This document shows positions 17,783-25,067 of a stretch of DNA of 34,101 nt, in pieces. Under the pieces are notes generated by a model. It had not been told where the DNA came from and made no database searches. It was given only the letters and a program-made list of their open reading frames with translations. This DNA is from Chitinophaga pinensis (lineage in GTDB: Bacteria > Bacteroidota > Bacteroidia > 2-12-FULL-35-15). Numbering within the stretch: the first letter of the stretch is position 1; every line of letters starts with the position of its first letter. The stretch lies in the NCBI GenBank assembly GCA_945879015.1, contig CAMCUO010000030.1:1-34101 (forward strand), given 5' to 3'. A program made the translations under genes and the position numbers.

Positions 17783-17839
17783 TGCTATGTATATAAAAGT
17801 ATAATCACAGAGGCCTTTCCAGACGGAAAGGTCTTTTTT
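17742..17839 (+). promoter_or_regulatory. Candidate transcription attenuator (mutually exclusive hairpins) upstream of asd
   Basis: Four segments can be defined. Segment 1 is CTTCC (17758-17762), 2 is GGAAAGG (17768-17774), 3 is CCTTTCC (17814-17820) and 4 is GGAAAGG (17825-17831). Pairing 1:2 and 3:4 gives termination; pairing 2:3 (7 perfect base pairs) would prevent the terminator. AGCAC (17742-17746) can also pair with GTGCT (17782-17786), enclosing the 1:2 region. A ribosome stalled on the Lys codons (17732-17755) would leave 2 free to pair with 3, whereas one finishing at 17780 would cover 2. This is the classic amino-acid attenuation layout. Confidence 0.5.
17811..17839 (+). terminator. 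Intrinsic terminator in the asd leader
   Basis: AGGCCTTTCC (17811-17820) pairs with GGAAAGGTCT (17825-17834) across an AGAC tetraloop; 10 bp with one G-U. It is followed by a run of T from 17834 to 17839. It lies 60 bp before asd and reads only on the plus strand. Confidence 0.85.
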
Positions 17840-17843
17840 ATTC

Positions 17844-17880
17844 CTCCTCTCCTTTTTCAAGGAGAGGGCTGGGGTGAGGT
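17844..17880. repeat. Dispersed hairpin repeat, family C
   Basis: TCCTCTCCTTTTTCAAGGAG followed by AGGGCTGGGGTGAGGT. CTCCTT pairs with AAGGAG. A C/T-rich intergenic hairpin of a kind I recall as dispersed in Bacteroidota genomes. Only one copy is seen in this window. It separates the attenuator from the asd start. Confidence 0.5.
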
Positions 17881-17898
17881 AATAAAAAAACAAAAGGC

Positions 17899-18885
17899 AT
17901 GAAAGTAGCATTAGTAGGCGCAACCGGCTTAGTCGGCACCAAAATGATTCAAGTATTGGAAGAACGTAATTTTCCTGTAACAGAATTAATCCCTGTAGCA
18001 TCCGAGCGTTCGGTTGGCAAGGAAGTCTCTTATAAGGGAAAAAAGTTTAAGGTGGTTAGCATGCAAACCGCTATCGATATGAAACCAAATGTTGCTTTAT
18101 TTTCAGCAGGCGGAAGCACTTCTTTGGAATGGGCTCCGAAATTTGCAGCAGCGGGAATAACAGTGATTGATAACTCATCCGCATGGAGAATGGATGCAAC
18201 AAAAAAATTGGTTGTTCCAGAAATTAATGCAGAAGAATTAAAGCCGACTGATAAAATTATTGCGAATCCAAATTGTTCTACCATTCAAATGGTGGTGGCA
18301 TTAAATCCATTGCACAAAAAATACAACATTCAAAGAATTGTTGTTTCCACTTACCAATCTGTTACTGGAACGGGCGTGAAAGCAGTTGATCAAATGATGA
18401 ACGAACGCAAAGGAATAAAAGGAGAAATGGCATATCCTTATCCAATCGATTTAAATGTGATTCCTCAAATTGATGTTTTCACGGATAATGGTTACACCAA
18501 AGAAGAAATGAAAATGGTGAACGAGACAAAAAAAATCATGGATGATAAAATTCGTGTTACAGCTACAACTGTTCGTATACCTGTTATGGGCGGACATAGT
18601 GAGAGTGTGAATGTGGAGTTTGCAAATGAATTTGACATGAATGAAGTTCGTTCAATTTTACAAAATGCACCAGGAGTAATTTTGGTTGACGATGTGAAAA
18701 ATTTAAAATACCCAATGCCGATGGATGCGCACGATAAAGATGAAGTATTTGTTGGCCGTTTGCGTAGAGATGAAACACAAGAAAAAACCTTGAACATGTG
18801 GATCGTTTCGGACAATCTTCGTAAAGGTGCTGCTACCAATGCTATTCAGATTGCGGAGTATTTGGTTGGGAAAAAGTTGATTTAA
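17899..18885 (+). CDS. asd: Aspartate-semialdehyde dehydrogenase
   Basis: 328 residues, normal length. It reduces aspartyl-4-phosphate to aspartate semialdehyde with NADPH, the branch point to lysine/diaminopimelate, threonine and methionine. The Rossmann motif is VALVGATGLVGTKM at the N-terminus. The catalytic Cys126 is in NPNCSTIQM, followed by SVTGTGVKAVDQ. The substrate-binding/active-site segment is RIPVMGGHSESVNVEF, with His233. The start ATG at 17899 places the glycine loop at the correct distance. The gene stands alone between a leader that looks like a transcription attenuator and a palindromic repeat region, so its expression probably depends on read-through of the terminator at 17811-17839. 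Confidence 0.96.
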   Translation: MKVALVGATGLVGTKMIQVLEERNFPVTELIPVASERSVGKEVSYKGKKFKVVSMQTAIDMKPNVALFSAGGSTSLEWAPKFAAAGITVIDNSSAWRMDATKKLVVPEINAEELKPTDKIIANPNCSTIQMVVALNPLHKKYNIQRIVVSTYQSVTGTGVKAVDQMMNERKGIKGEMAYPYPIDLNVIPQIDVFTDNGYTKEEMKMVNETKKIMDDKIRVTATTVRIPVMGGHSESVNVEFANEFDMNEVRSILQNAPGVILVDDVKNLKYPMPMDAHDKDEVFVGRLRRDETQEKTLNMWIVSDNLRKGAATNAIQIAEYLVGKKLI

Positions 18886-18960
18886 ATCGTCATCTCAAAT
18901 TCTGTTAGTACGTCATTCCGAGAAACGAATTACAATTTTCAAGAAAGCCATTGTTGTGTC

Positions 18961-19062
18961 CGTTATTGTGAGCGCAGTGAAGCAATCTCTGCCAATTAGT
19001 AACTCTACTTCTCATCGCGAGAGATTGCCACATCCCCCGAAAATGCGGGACTCGCAATGACG
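18961..19062. repeat. MITE/REP-like inverted-repeat element downstream of asd
   Basis: CGTTATTGTGAG (18961-18972) faces CTCGCAATGACG (19051-19062), and GCAATCTC (18982-18989) faces GAGATTGC (19021-19028). Together they form a long imperfect hairpin of about 100 bp. Partial copies of the end sequence (CGTCATCTC, CGTCATTCCGAG) occur just upstream at 18893-18922, suggesting nested insertions. No coding capacity. The region 18886-19093 holds nothing else that I can see. Confidence 0.7.
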
Positions 19063-19093
19063 TTTCTTAAAATGATTAATGTTCAGAAAATAA

Positions 19094-19757
19094 TTACTCT
19101 TTCCCAACAGAAATTCTCCCACCCTTAGAATAAAATTCTCTTTCTTGCGGAGTCTCTCTTATCTCAATAGAAATAAAATTTAACTGATAAGCTATTGAAC
19201 TTTCAATTTCAAAATCCTGCATTTCAATTTTATAAAGTATTGGGATATCAATGGGGACAAGACTTACATCCAAGTTGAATTTTTTGACATACGGTGTAAT
19301 CATATTCGATTGAAAAGGATCAGTCGCAAATGCAATTGAAGAAAATCCTTTTTTTTGCTAATTGATAAGCATACTATAAATTTTCAGTTGTATGCTCTGC
19401 TTTAGTTTCCAAAAAGATGTGTTCTTTTGGTACACCCATTTTTTCTGCATACAAAGCCATGATGGTTGCTTCTGTATAAGGAGAATAAACTGCACTACCA
19501 GAATAAATAATGTTTTTTGCCAATCCTTTTTTATAAAGGTAAACCGACCAGTAAACTCTCCACTTCATCACCGTATTCCATTTTAGTCCGTTGTATTGAA
19601 CACCCGGAACGACAATTACATCAACAGGTTTAGCAATAACATTTTTCAATAAAAAACTAGGTAGTAAAAAAGTGTTGTAATAAAAATGAAGAGAGGTAAA
19701 AATAAAACCTGCTAGTGTAATGAGAATTATGTAGCGTTTTATTTTTGAGAAATTCAT
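19094..19757 (-). pseudogene. SanA/YdcF-like (DUF218/ElyC) membrane protein, two lesions
   Basis: The N-terminal part (19757 to 19374) has a membrane segment (YIILITLAGFIFTSLHF) and the family start VDVIVVPGVQYNG, then KNIIYSGSAVYSPYTEA and ETKAEHTTENL. It stops at a TAG (19374-19376). Reading on, the frame gives YAYQLAKK and then needs removal of one base in an A8 run (19349-19356 on the plus strand). It then continues GFSSIAFATDPFQSNMITP to the stop at 19094. Restoring both lesions gives about 220 residues, a normal family length. The ATDPFQ signature lies in the second frame. Two independent lesions argue for a real pseudogene rather than a base-calling error. By family these are inner-membrane proteins linked to envelope or envelope-antigen metabolism. 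It lies 15 bp after lspA. Confidence 0.8.
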
Positions 19758-19772
19758 TCTTAGAAAAATGAA

Positions 19773-20459
19773 TTATTGACTTACTTCGTCAATTGTTGGC
19801 TCTGTTGTCTTTGATGCTTCAGTATTCTCTGTCACACTGAGCGGAGTCGAATTGTCAGCTTCTATCTTTTTTCCAAAGAAACGTTTTTGATAAAGAATTA
19901 TCATTGCTACACCAACACTAATCGAGAAATCTGCAAAGTTGAAAACGGGACGGAAGAATTCAAACTCTTCAGTTGCCCAAATTGGAAACCAGGATGGAAA
20001 ATGTCCTTCAACCATTGGAAAATAAAACATATCGACTACGCTACCATGTAAAAATGAAGCATAACCACCTTCTTCAGGCATAAAACGAGCGACTTCATAA
20101 TTGCTGTCGCTAAACAACATTCCGTAAAAAGCGCTGTCAATAATATTCCCAATTGCACCAGCAAAAATTAATGCGATACAGACAATGTATAATTTGTCTT
20201 CTTCCTTTTTCGCTAATGTCCACAAATAATATCCAATTCCAGCAACAGCAACAATTCTGAAAATACTTAAAAACAGTTTTCCAAATTCTCCGCCAAATTC
20301 CATTCCATAAGCCATTCCTTTGTTTTCGGTAAAATGAATGATTGCCCAGTCTCCAGCCATGTGCACCTCTTCTCCTAAGAAAAAATGTGTTTTCACATAA
20401 ATCTTAATCAGCTGATCTATCAATAAAACAATGAATACTATTAATAATGGCTTTCTCAC
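19773..20459 (-). CDS. lspA: Lipoprotein signal peptidase (signal peptidase II)
   Basis: 228 residues, longer than the usual 160-200. An aspartic protease of the inner membrane that removes signal peptides from lipidated prolipoproteins such as the one at 7367-7714. Four hydrophobic helices are visible. Catalytic aspartates are Asp108 in GNIIDS and Asp177 in FNFADFSIS. TENKGMAYG and the N-terminal LLIDQLIKIYV are also typical. After the last helix there is an unusual hydrophilic tail of about 30 residues (EADNSTPLSVTENTEASKTT...). Part of it (19831-19851) is encoded by a palindromic dispersed repeat of family A. The tail is past the catalytic core, so activity should be kept. It follows the DksA-like gene, separated by a terminator. 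Confidence 0.93.
   Translation of the reverse strand: MRKPLLIVFIVLLIDQLIKIYVKTHFFLGEEVHMAGDWAIIHFTENKGMAYGMEFGGEFGKLFLSIFRIVAVAGIGYYLWTLAKKEEDKLYIVCIALIFAGAIGNIIDSAFYGMLFSDSNYEVARFMPEEGGYASFLHGSVVDMFYFPMVEGHFPSWFPIWATEEFEFFRPVFNFADFSISVGVAMIILYQKRFFGKKIEADNSTPLSVTENTEASKTTEPTIDEVSQ
19831..19851. repeat. Family A palindromic repeat inside the lspA coding sequence
   Basis: GTCACACTGAGCGGAGTCGA plus A. This is the reverse orientation of a variant of the CTTCGACTACGCTCAGGGTGAC repeat found at 8941 and 30312. It is in frame and encodes part of STPLSVT on the minus strand, in the non-conserved tail of LspA. Confidence 0.65.
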
Positions 20460-20512
20460 AAAAATGTTATTTAATTGGACTACAAAAGTAAAAAAATACT
20501 ACGCGTAAAGAC

Positions 20513-20550
20513 TCAAAAAAAAACCAAGAGGTAAACTCTTGGCTTTTTAT
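20513..20550 (-). terminator. Intrinsic terminator after the DksA-like gene
   Basis: On the minus strand, CCAAGAG (20542-20536) pairs with CTCTTGG (20530-20524) across a 5-nt loop and is followed by a T run (20523 downward). It separates the upstream ridA/ileS/DksA-like block from lspA. Confidence 0.8.
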
Positions 20551-20568
20551 TAAAAACAGGGTAAAATA

Positions 20569-21549
20569 TTAACGACTTTGTTCCAATTTAGCTTCAATAG
20601 CTAAAGTAGCATGAGGAACGCTTCTTAAACGTTCTTTAGAAATCAATTTACCAGTCGCTCTGCAAATTCCGTAAGTTTTATTTTCGATACGGATTAATGC
20701 ATTTTGAAGGTTTTGAATAAATTTCTCTTGACGGCTAGCTAAATGAGCTGTTTCTTCTTTTGATAAAACGTCTGAACCATCTTCCAACAATTTGAATGTA
20801 GGAGAAGTATCATCTGTTCCGTGATCATCTTTATGAGAAAGCGTGCTCTTTAATAATTCGTAATCTTTTTGTGCTTCTCCTAATTTTTTACGAATCAATT
20901 CTTTGAATTCTTTCAATTCATTATCAGAGTAACGAGTACGAGTATCGGTATTGATATGTGGTTTAGGCGCAGGCCCCATTGGTTTGCGAATAGAAGGTGT
21001 TTTGTACTCCACAATCATTGGTGCTTCATCAGAACTATAATCATCATCCGTTAGAAATTCACGTGATTTTTTCTTAGAAACTGGTTCTGCTTTTTTAACA
21101 ACTGGTGCTGGTTTTGCAACAACTGCTTTAGCTACTGGCTTAGTAACAACTTTAGCAACCGGTTTTGCAGGAGCTTTCCCGCCTGCCGTACGGGCAGGTT
21201 TCGCAACTGGTTTCGCTACTTTTTTCGCTACTACTTTTTTAGGAGCAACTTTCTTCACAACCTTTTTAGCAACAACTTTCTTAGCTACCTTTTTAACAAC
21301 TTTTTTTGCTACTTTTTTCGGAGCTACTTTTTTTGCTACTGCTTTTTTTGCTGGTTTAGATGCTTTTTTAGGAGCCGCTTTTTTAACAACTTTTTTACCT
21401 ACTGCTTTCTTAGCTGGTTTGCTTGCTTTTTTTGCAGGTTTAGATGCTTTTTTAGGAGCTGCTTTCTTTGCAGGCATTTTTGCTGCTGCTTTTTTCGCAG
21501 GTTTTGCAGCCTTCTTAGCTGGTTTACCTTTTTTCGCTTTCTTAGCCAT
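20569..21549 (-). CDS. Histone H1-like / degenerate DksA-TraR fusion protein
   Basis: 326 residues in two parts. Residues 1 to about 165 are a Lys/Ala/Pro-rich low-complexity tail built from units such as KPAKKA, KKVAPKKV and AKKVVKKV, resembling histone H1-like bacterial proteins and predicted to bind nucleic acid. Residues about 200-326 match the Bacteroidota DksA/TraR family: a coiled-coil region (YSDNELKEFKELIRKKLGEAQKDYELLKSTL) and the C-terminal YGICRATGKLISKERLRSVPHATLAIEAK. Only one Cys of the four-Cys zinc site remains, so it probably binds no zinc. DksA proteins bind RNA polymerase with ppGpp in other bacteria; that role here is inferred. It lies 13 bp after ileS, so the two are probably co-transcribed. 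Confidence 0.85.
   Translation of the reverse strand: MAKKAKKGKPAKKAAKPAKKAAAKMPAKKAAPKKASKPAKKASKPAKKAVGKKVVKKAAPKKASKPAKKAVAKKVAPKKVAKKVVKKVAKKVVAKKVVKKVAPKKVVAKKVAKPVAKPARTAGGKAPAKPVAKVVTKPVAKAVVAKPAPVVKKAEPVSKKKSREFLTDDDYSSDEAPMIVEYKTPSIRKPMGPAPKPHINTDTRTRYSDNELKEFKELIRKKLGEAQKDYELLKSTLSHKDDHGTDDTSPTFKLLEDGSDVLSKEETAHLASRQEKFIQNLQNALIRIENKTYGICRATGKLISKERLRSVPHATLAIEAKLEQSR
21178..21198. repeat. GC-rich palindrome inside the H1/DksA-like coding sequence
   Basis: CCCGCCTGCCGTACGGGCAGG, written here as CCCGCCTGCC + GTACGGGCAGG. CCTGCC pairs with GGCAGG. On the minus strand it reads in frame as PARTAGG, interrupting the Lys/Ala/Val repeat pattern on either side (VAKPVAK... KAPAKPVAK). Its base composition is clearly unlike the neighbouring AT-rich codons. 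Confidence 0.65.
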
Positions 21550-21562
21550 TTGTATTTAGTAT

Positions 21563-24500
21563 TTAGTTAAGTAGTTTTGTTATTGCAATCATCGTTTTTA
21601 TCTCCTCGTCTAATTCAATTTCAGAGCCTTTTGTAGCCTCCACATTATCAACTAGTTCGAGCGATGATGCCAAAATTTCCGCGCAAATATAGTCCAAATT
21701 ATTATTGATGGCCGAATTTATAGCAGAATTTCTCTGAATTTTCACGTCTATTCGGTCTGTAACGTCCAAATTATTATCCTTCCGGAGGTTTTGGATACGA
21801 TTCACCAACTCTCTGGCTAACCCTTCCTCACGCAACACCTCCGAAATTGTAACATCGAGAGCCACAGTAAGTTGTCCCGAATTTGCGACCTTCCACCCTG
21901 GAATATCTACTGGTATAATTTCCACATCTTCTGCCTCCAAAACAATGCTTTCGCCATCAAATTTCATCTCAAATTTCCCCGTTTTTTCGATTCCTGATAT
22001 AATTGCTGCACCGTTTTCATTCGCAAATGTCTGCACCGACTTCATATGCTTCCCACATTTTTTCCCCAGCGTTTTGAAATTCAATTTTAGATTTTTTACA
22101 ATTTGTGTTTGCGACTCATCTACCAAATCCAAACTTTTCACATTCACTTCCGAAAGAATCAAATCTTTCACCGCTTCAATTTTTGCTTTGTATGAATCAT
22201 CCAAAACTGGAATCTGAATTTTTTGCAAAGGTTGACGAACACGAATGTTTTCTTTTTTACGAATAGACAAAACCATCGAAGAAATTTTTTGCGCCAATTC
22301 CATTCGTTCTTCTAAATCTTTATCAATTAAGAATGTATCCGAAACAGGAAAATCACTCAAATGAATAGATTGAGATTTATCACGACCTGTTACAGAATTT
22401 AAATCCGTAAACAATCTATCCATGAAGAATGGAGCAATCGGAGCGGAAAGTTGTGCAATCACTTCCAAACAACGATACAAAGTTTGATAGGCTGCAATTT
22501 TATCTTGTGAATAATCTCCTTTCCAAAATCTTCTTCTGCACAAACGCACGTACCAGTTACTCAAATGTTCATCTACAAAACTTTCAATTAAACGACCAGC
22601 ACGGTGTGGTTCGTAATCTGTGTAAGCTTCGTCTACTTTTTTAATAAGTGTATTTAATTCAGAAATAATCCAACGATCAATTTCTGCTCTTTCCAACATT
22701 GGAATTTCTCCTTCTGAATAAGTAAAATTATCCACGTTAGCATACAATGAGAAAAATGAATATGTATTGTGAAGTGTTCCGAAAAATTTACGTTGTACTT
22801 CAGCAATTCCTTCCAGATCAAATTTTAAATTGTCCCAAGGAGCGGCATTGGTGATCATATACCAGCGTGTAGCATCCGGGCCATATTTTTCAATTGTTTC
22901 GAATGGGTCCACTGCATTGCCCAAACGCTTACTCATTTTTTGTCCGTTTTTATCTAACACTAATCCGTTAGAAACTACATTTTTGAAAGCAACAGAATCA
23001 AAACACATTGTTGCGATGGCATGCAATGTAAAAAACCAACCACGAGTTTGATCAACACCTTCTGCAATAAAATCTGCTGGGAAATATTTTTTCTGATCGA
23101 TTAATTCTTTGTTCTCAAAAGGATAATGTAATTGCGCATAAGGCATTGCTCCCGAATCAAACCAAACATCAATTAAATCGGGTTCACGGAAAAGCTTTTT
23201 ACCATTACGTTCCAGAATAATGCTATCTGCATACGGTTTATGTAAATCGAATGTATTGTAATTTGTTTCTGACATATCACCAGCCGTAAACTTTGCAAGC
23301 GGATTTTCTGTCATTGCATTTTTCGCAACAGCATTTTCAATTTCTTTTTTCAGATCTTCCACCGAACCAATAATAATTTGTTCCGATTTATCTTCACTTG
23401 TCCAAATAGGAATTGGAATTCCCCAGAAACGCGAACGTGATAAATTCCAGTCATTCAAATTTTCTAACCAGTTTCCAAAACGACCTGTACCAGTTGATTC
23501 AGGCTTCCAGTTGATTGTTTTATTCAAAGCAATCATTCGGTCTTTATAATCGGTAGTTTTGATAAACCACGAATCTAACGGATAATACAAAACAGGTTTA
23601 TCAGTTCTCCAGCAATGTGGATAACTGTGTTCGTAGGTTTCTTTTTTGAAAAGTTTTCCTTCTTCCTGTAATTTTAAAACGATGCGTTCATCAACACTTA
23701 AATATGCTTTCAGATCTTTGATTTTTCCGGCCGCTTCTAAAATTATTTTCTGATTTTTAAATTCTGCTTCTTTTTCTGGATCTGTTAAATAGGTTTCTTT
23801 CACATATTCTTCGCCATACAAAAATGTTCCGTCTTTTACTTCGGGGAAAAATTTACCGCGTTTGTCAACCAATGTTAACGAACCAATTCCATTTTGTTTA
23901 GCAACTCTAAAATCGTCTGCACCAAAACTAGGAGCAATGTGCACAATTCCAGTTCCGTCTTCTGTTGTAACAAAATCACCGATGATAACTTTGAAAGCAT
24001 CACCATCGGTTGGCTGAGCAAATGGTAAAAGTTGTTCGTAGGAAATTCCTGCTAAGTCAGAACCTTTGAATTCAGAAATAATTTGAAATGGAATTGCTTT
24101 ATCTCCCGCTTTATAATCTTCAAATTTTAATTCTTTATTTTTTTCAGGAAAATGTTTTCCAACTAATTCTTTAGCAAGAACAACATTTGTAATTACATGA
24201 GAAAATGGATTAAATGTTTTAACCAAAACATAATCAATATTCTTCCCAACAGCTAAAGCCGTATTAGAAGGCAAAGTCCAAGGAGTAGTCGTCCAAGCCA
24301 AAAAGTAAACATCTCCCTCTAACTTTAAACTTTCAAACTTTGAACTTTGAACTATCTTAAACATCGCGACAGCCGTTCTATCCTTCACATCTCTGTAGCA
24401 TCCTGGTTGATTCAATTCATGAGATGACAATCCTGTTCCCGCTGCAGGAGAATATGGCTGAATCGTAAATCCTTTGTAGATGGAACCTTTAGAATGCAAG

Positions 24501-24997
24501 TTCTTCAACAACCACCAAACACTTTCAATGTATTTATTATCGTAAGTGATGTATGGATGTTCCATATCTACCCAATAGCCCATTTTTGCTGTTACATCCG
24601 CCCACACATCCGTATATTTCATGACATCTTTACGACATTCAATGTTATACTGCTCAACAGTTATTTTTTTACCAATATCTTCTTTTGTAATCCCTAAAGT
24701 CTTTTCAACACTCAGTTCTATTGGCAAACCGTGCGTATCCCAACCTGCTTTACGTTTTACTTGAAATCCTTTTTGTGTTTTGTATCGACAGAAAATATCT
24801 TTAATAGAACGAGCCATCACGTGGTGAATACCAGGCAATCCGTTGGCACTAGGCGGTCCTTCATAAAAAACGAAAGGCGTTTTTCCTTCACGGGAAGTGA
24901 TGGATTTTTCGAATGTATTTTGTTCGTCCCAAGTCTTTTGAACATCTTTTGCGGTTTGCGAAAGGTTTAAACCTGAGTAAGTTTTGTAATTCGTCAT
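21563..24997 (-). CDS. ileS: Isoleucyl-tRNA synthetase, IleRS2-like
   Basis: 1144 residues from the ATG at 24997 (MTNYKTYSGLNLSQ). The frame is open further upstream to 25066, but those extra residues are encoded by an intergenic AT repeat. It charges tRNA-Ile with isoleucine. Visible motifs: the class I HIGH region GLPGIHHVMAR (Gly56-Ile-His58-His59), KAGWDTHGLPIE, the editing-domain region (LAWTTTPWTLPSNTA, GIVHIAPSFGADD), WFDSGAMPYAQ and K687-M-S-K-R. The C-terminal part is long, with no visible Cys4 zinc finger. KMSKR, the C-terminus and GWDTHGLP point to the eukaryote-like IleRS2 type. The HIGH motif is altered to GIHH. Upstream is ridA (70 bp from this start), downstream the DksA-like gene. 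Confidence 0.95.
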   Translation of the reverse strand: MTNYKTYSGLNLSQTAKDVQKTWDEQNTFEKSITSREGKTPFVFYEGPPSANGLPGIHHVMARSIKDIFCRYKTQKGFQVKRKAGWDTHGLPIELSVEKTLGITKEDIGKKITVEQYNIECRKDVMKYTDVWADVTAKMGYWVDMEHPYITYDNKYIESVWWLLKNLHSKGSIYKGFTIQPYSPAAGTGLSSHELNQPGCYRDVKDRTAVAMFKIVQSSKFESLKLEGDVYFLAWTTTPWTLPSNTALAVGKNIDYVLVKTFNPFSHVITNVVLAKELVGKHFPEKNKELKFEDYKAGDKAIPFQIISEFKGSDLAGISYEQLLPFAQPTDGDAFKVIIGDFVTTEDGTGIVHIAPSFGADDFRVAKQNGIGSLTLVDKRGKFFPEVKDGTFLYGEEYVKETYLTDPEKEAEFKNQKIILEAAGKIKDLKAYLSVDERIVLKLQEEGKLFKKETYEHSYPHCWRTDKPVLYYPLDSWFIKTTDYKDRMIALNKTINWKPESTGTGRFGNWLENLNDWNLSRSRFWGIPIPIWTSEDKSEQIIIGSVEDLKKEIENAVAKNAMTENPLAKFTAGDMSETNYNTFDLHKPYADSIILERNGKKLFREPDLIDVWFDSGAMPYAQLHYPFENKELIDQKKYFPADFIAEGVDQTRGWFFTLHAIATMCFDSVAFKNVVSNGLVLDKNGQKMSKRLGNAVDPFETIEKYGPDATRWYMITNAAPWDNLKFDLEGIAEVQRKFFGTLHNTYSFFSLYANVDNFTYSEGEIPMLERAEIDRWIISELNTLIKKVDEAYTDYEPHRAGRLIESFVDEHLSNWYVRLCRRRFWKGDYSQDKIAAYQTLYRCLEVIAQLSAPIAPFFMDRLFTDLNSVTGRDKSQSIHLSDFPVSDTFLIDKDLEERMELAQKISSMVLSIRKKENIRVRQPLQKIQIPVLDDSYKAKIEAVKDLILSEVNVKSLDLVDESQTQIVKNLKLNFKTLGKKCGKHMKSVQTFANENGAAIISGIEKTGKFEMKFDGESIVLEAEDVEIIPVDIPGWKVANSGQLTVALDVTISEVLREEGLARELVNRIQNLRKDNNLDVTDRIDVKIQRNSAINSAINNNLDYICAEILASSLELVDNVEATKGSEIELDEEIKTMIAITKLLN

Positions 24998-25013
24998 AAT
25001 TTGAAAATTCGTT

Positions 25014-25061
25014 AATTTGAAAATTTGAAAATGAATTGAACCATTTCCAAATTCCCAAATT
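25014..25061. repeat. AT-rich imperfect palindrome between ridA and ileS
   Basis: AATTTGAAAATTTGAAAATG (25014-25033) faces CATTTCCAAATTCCCAAATT (25042-25061), 16 of 20 positions complementary. A further AATTTGAAAATT precedes it at 24998. The type is common between Bacteroidota genes. Its translation explains the spurious N-terminal extension of the ileS frame. Confidence 0.65.
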
Positions 25062-25067
25062 GTCACA

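Noticed and set aside
17741..17790. SRP RNA, T-box or known riboswitch in the asd leader
   Set aside because: No SRP domain IV consensus or tetraloop pattern, no T-box sequence, and no lysine-riboswitch core that I recognise; the leader-peptide layout fits better.
17657..18001. Minus-strand 114-codon frame with hydrophobic stretches
   Set aside because: It overlaps the start of asd and the leader, terminator and repeat on the other strand, and shows no family resemblance.
24998..25066. 23-residue N-terminal extension of ileS
   Set aside because: The extra residues are encoded by an AT-rich intergenic palindrome; the usual start MTNYKTYSGLNL is at 24997.
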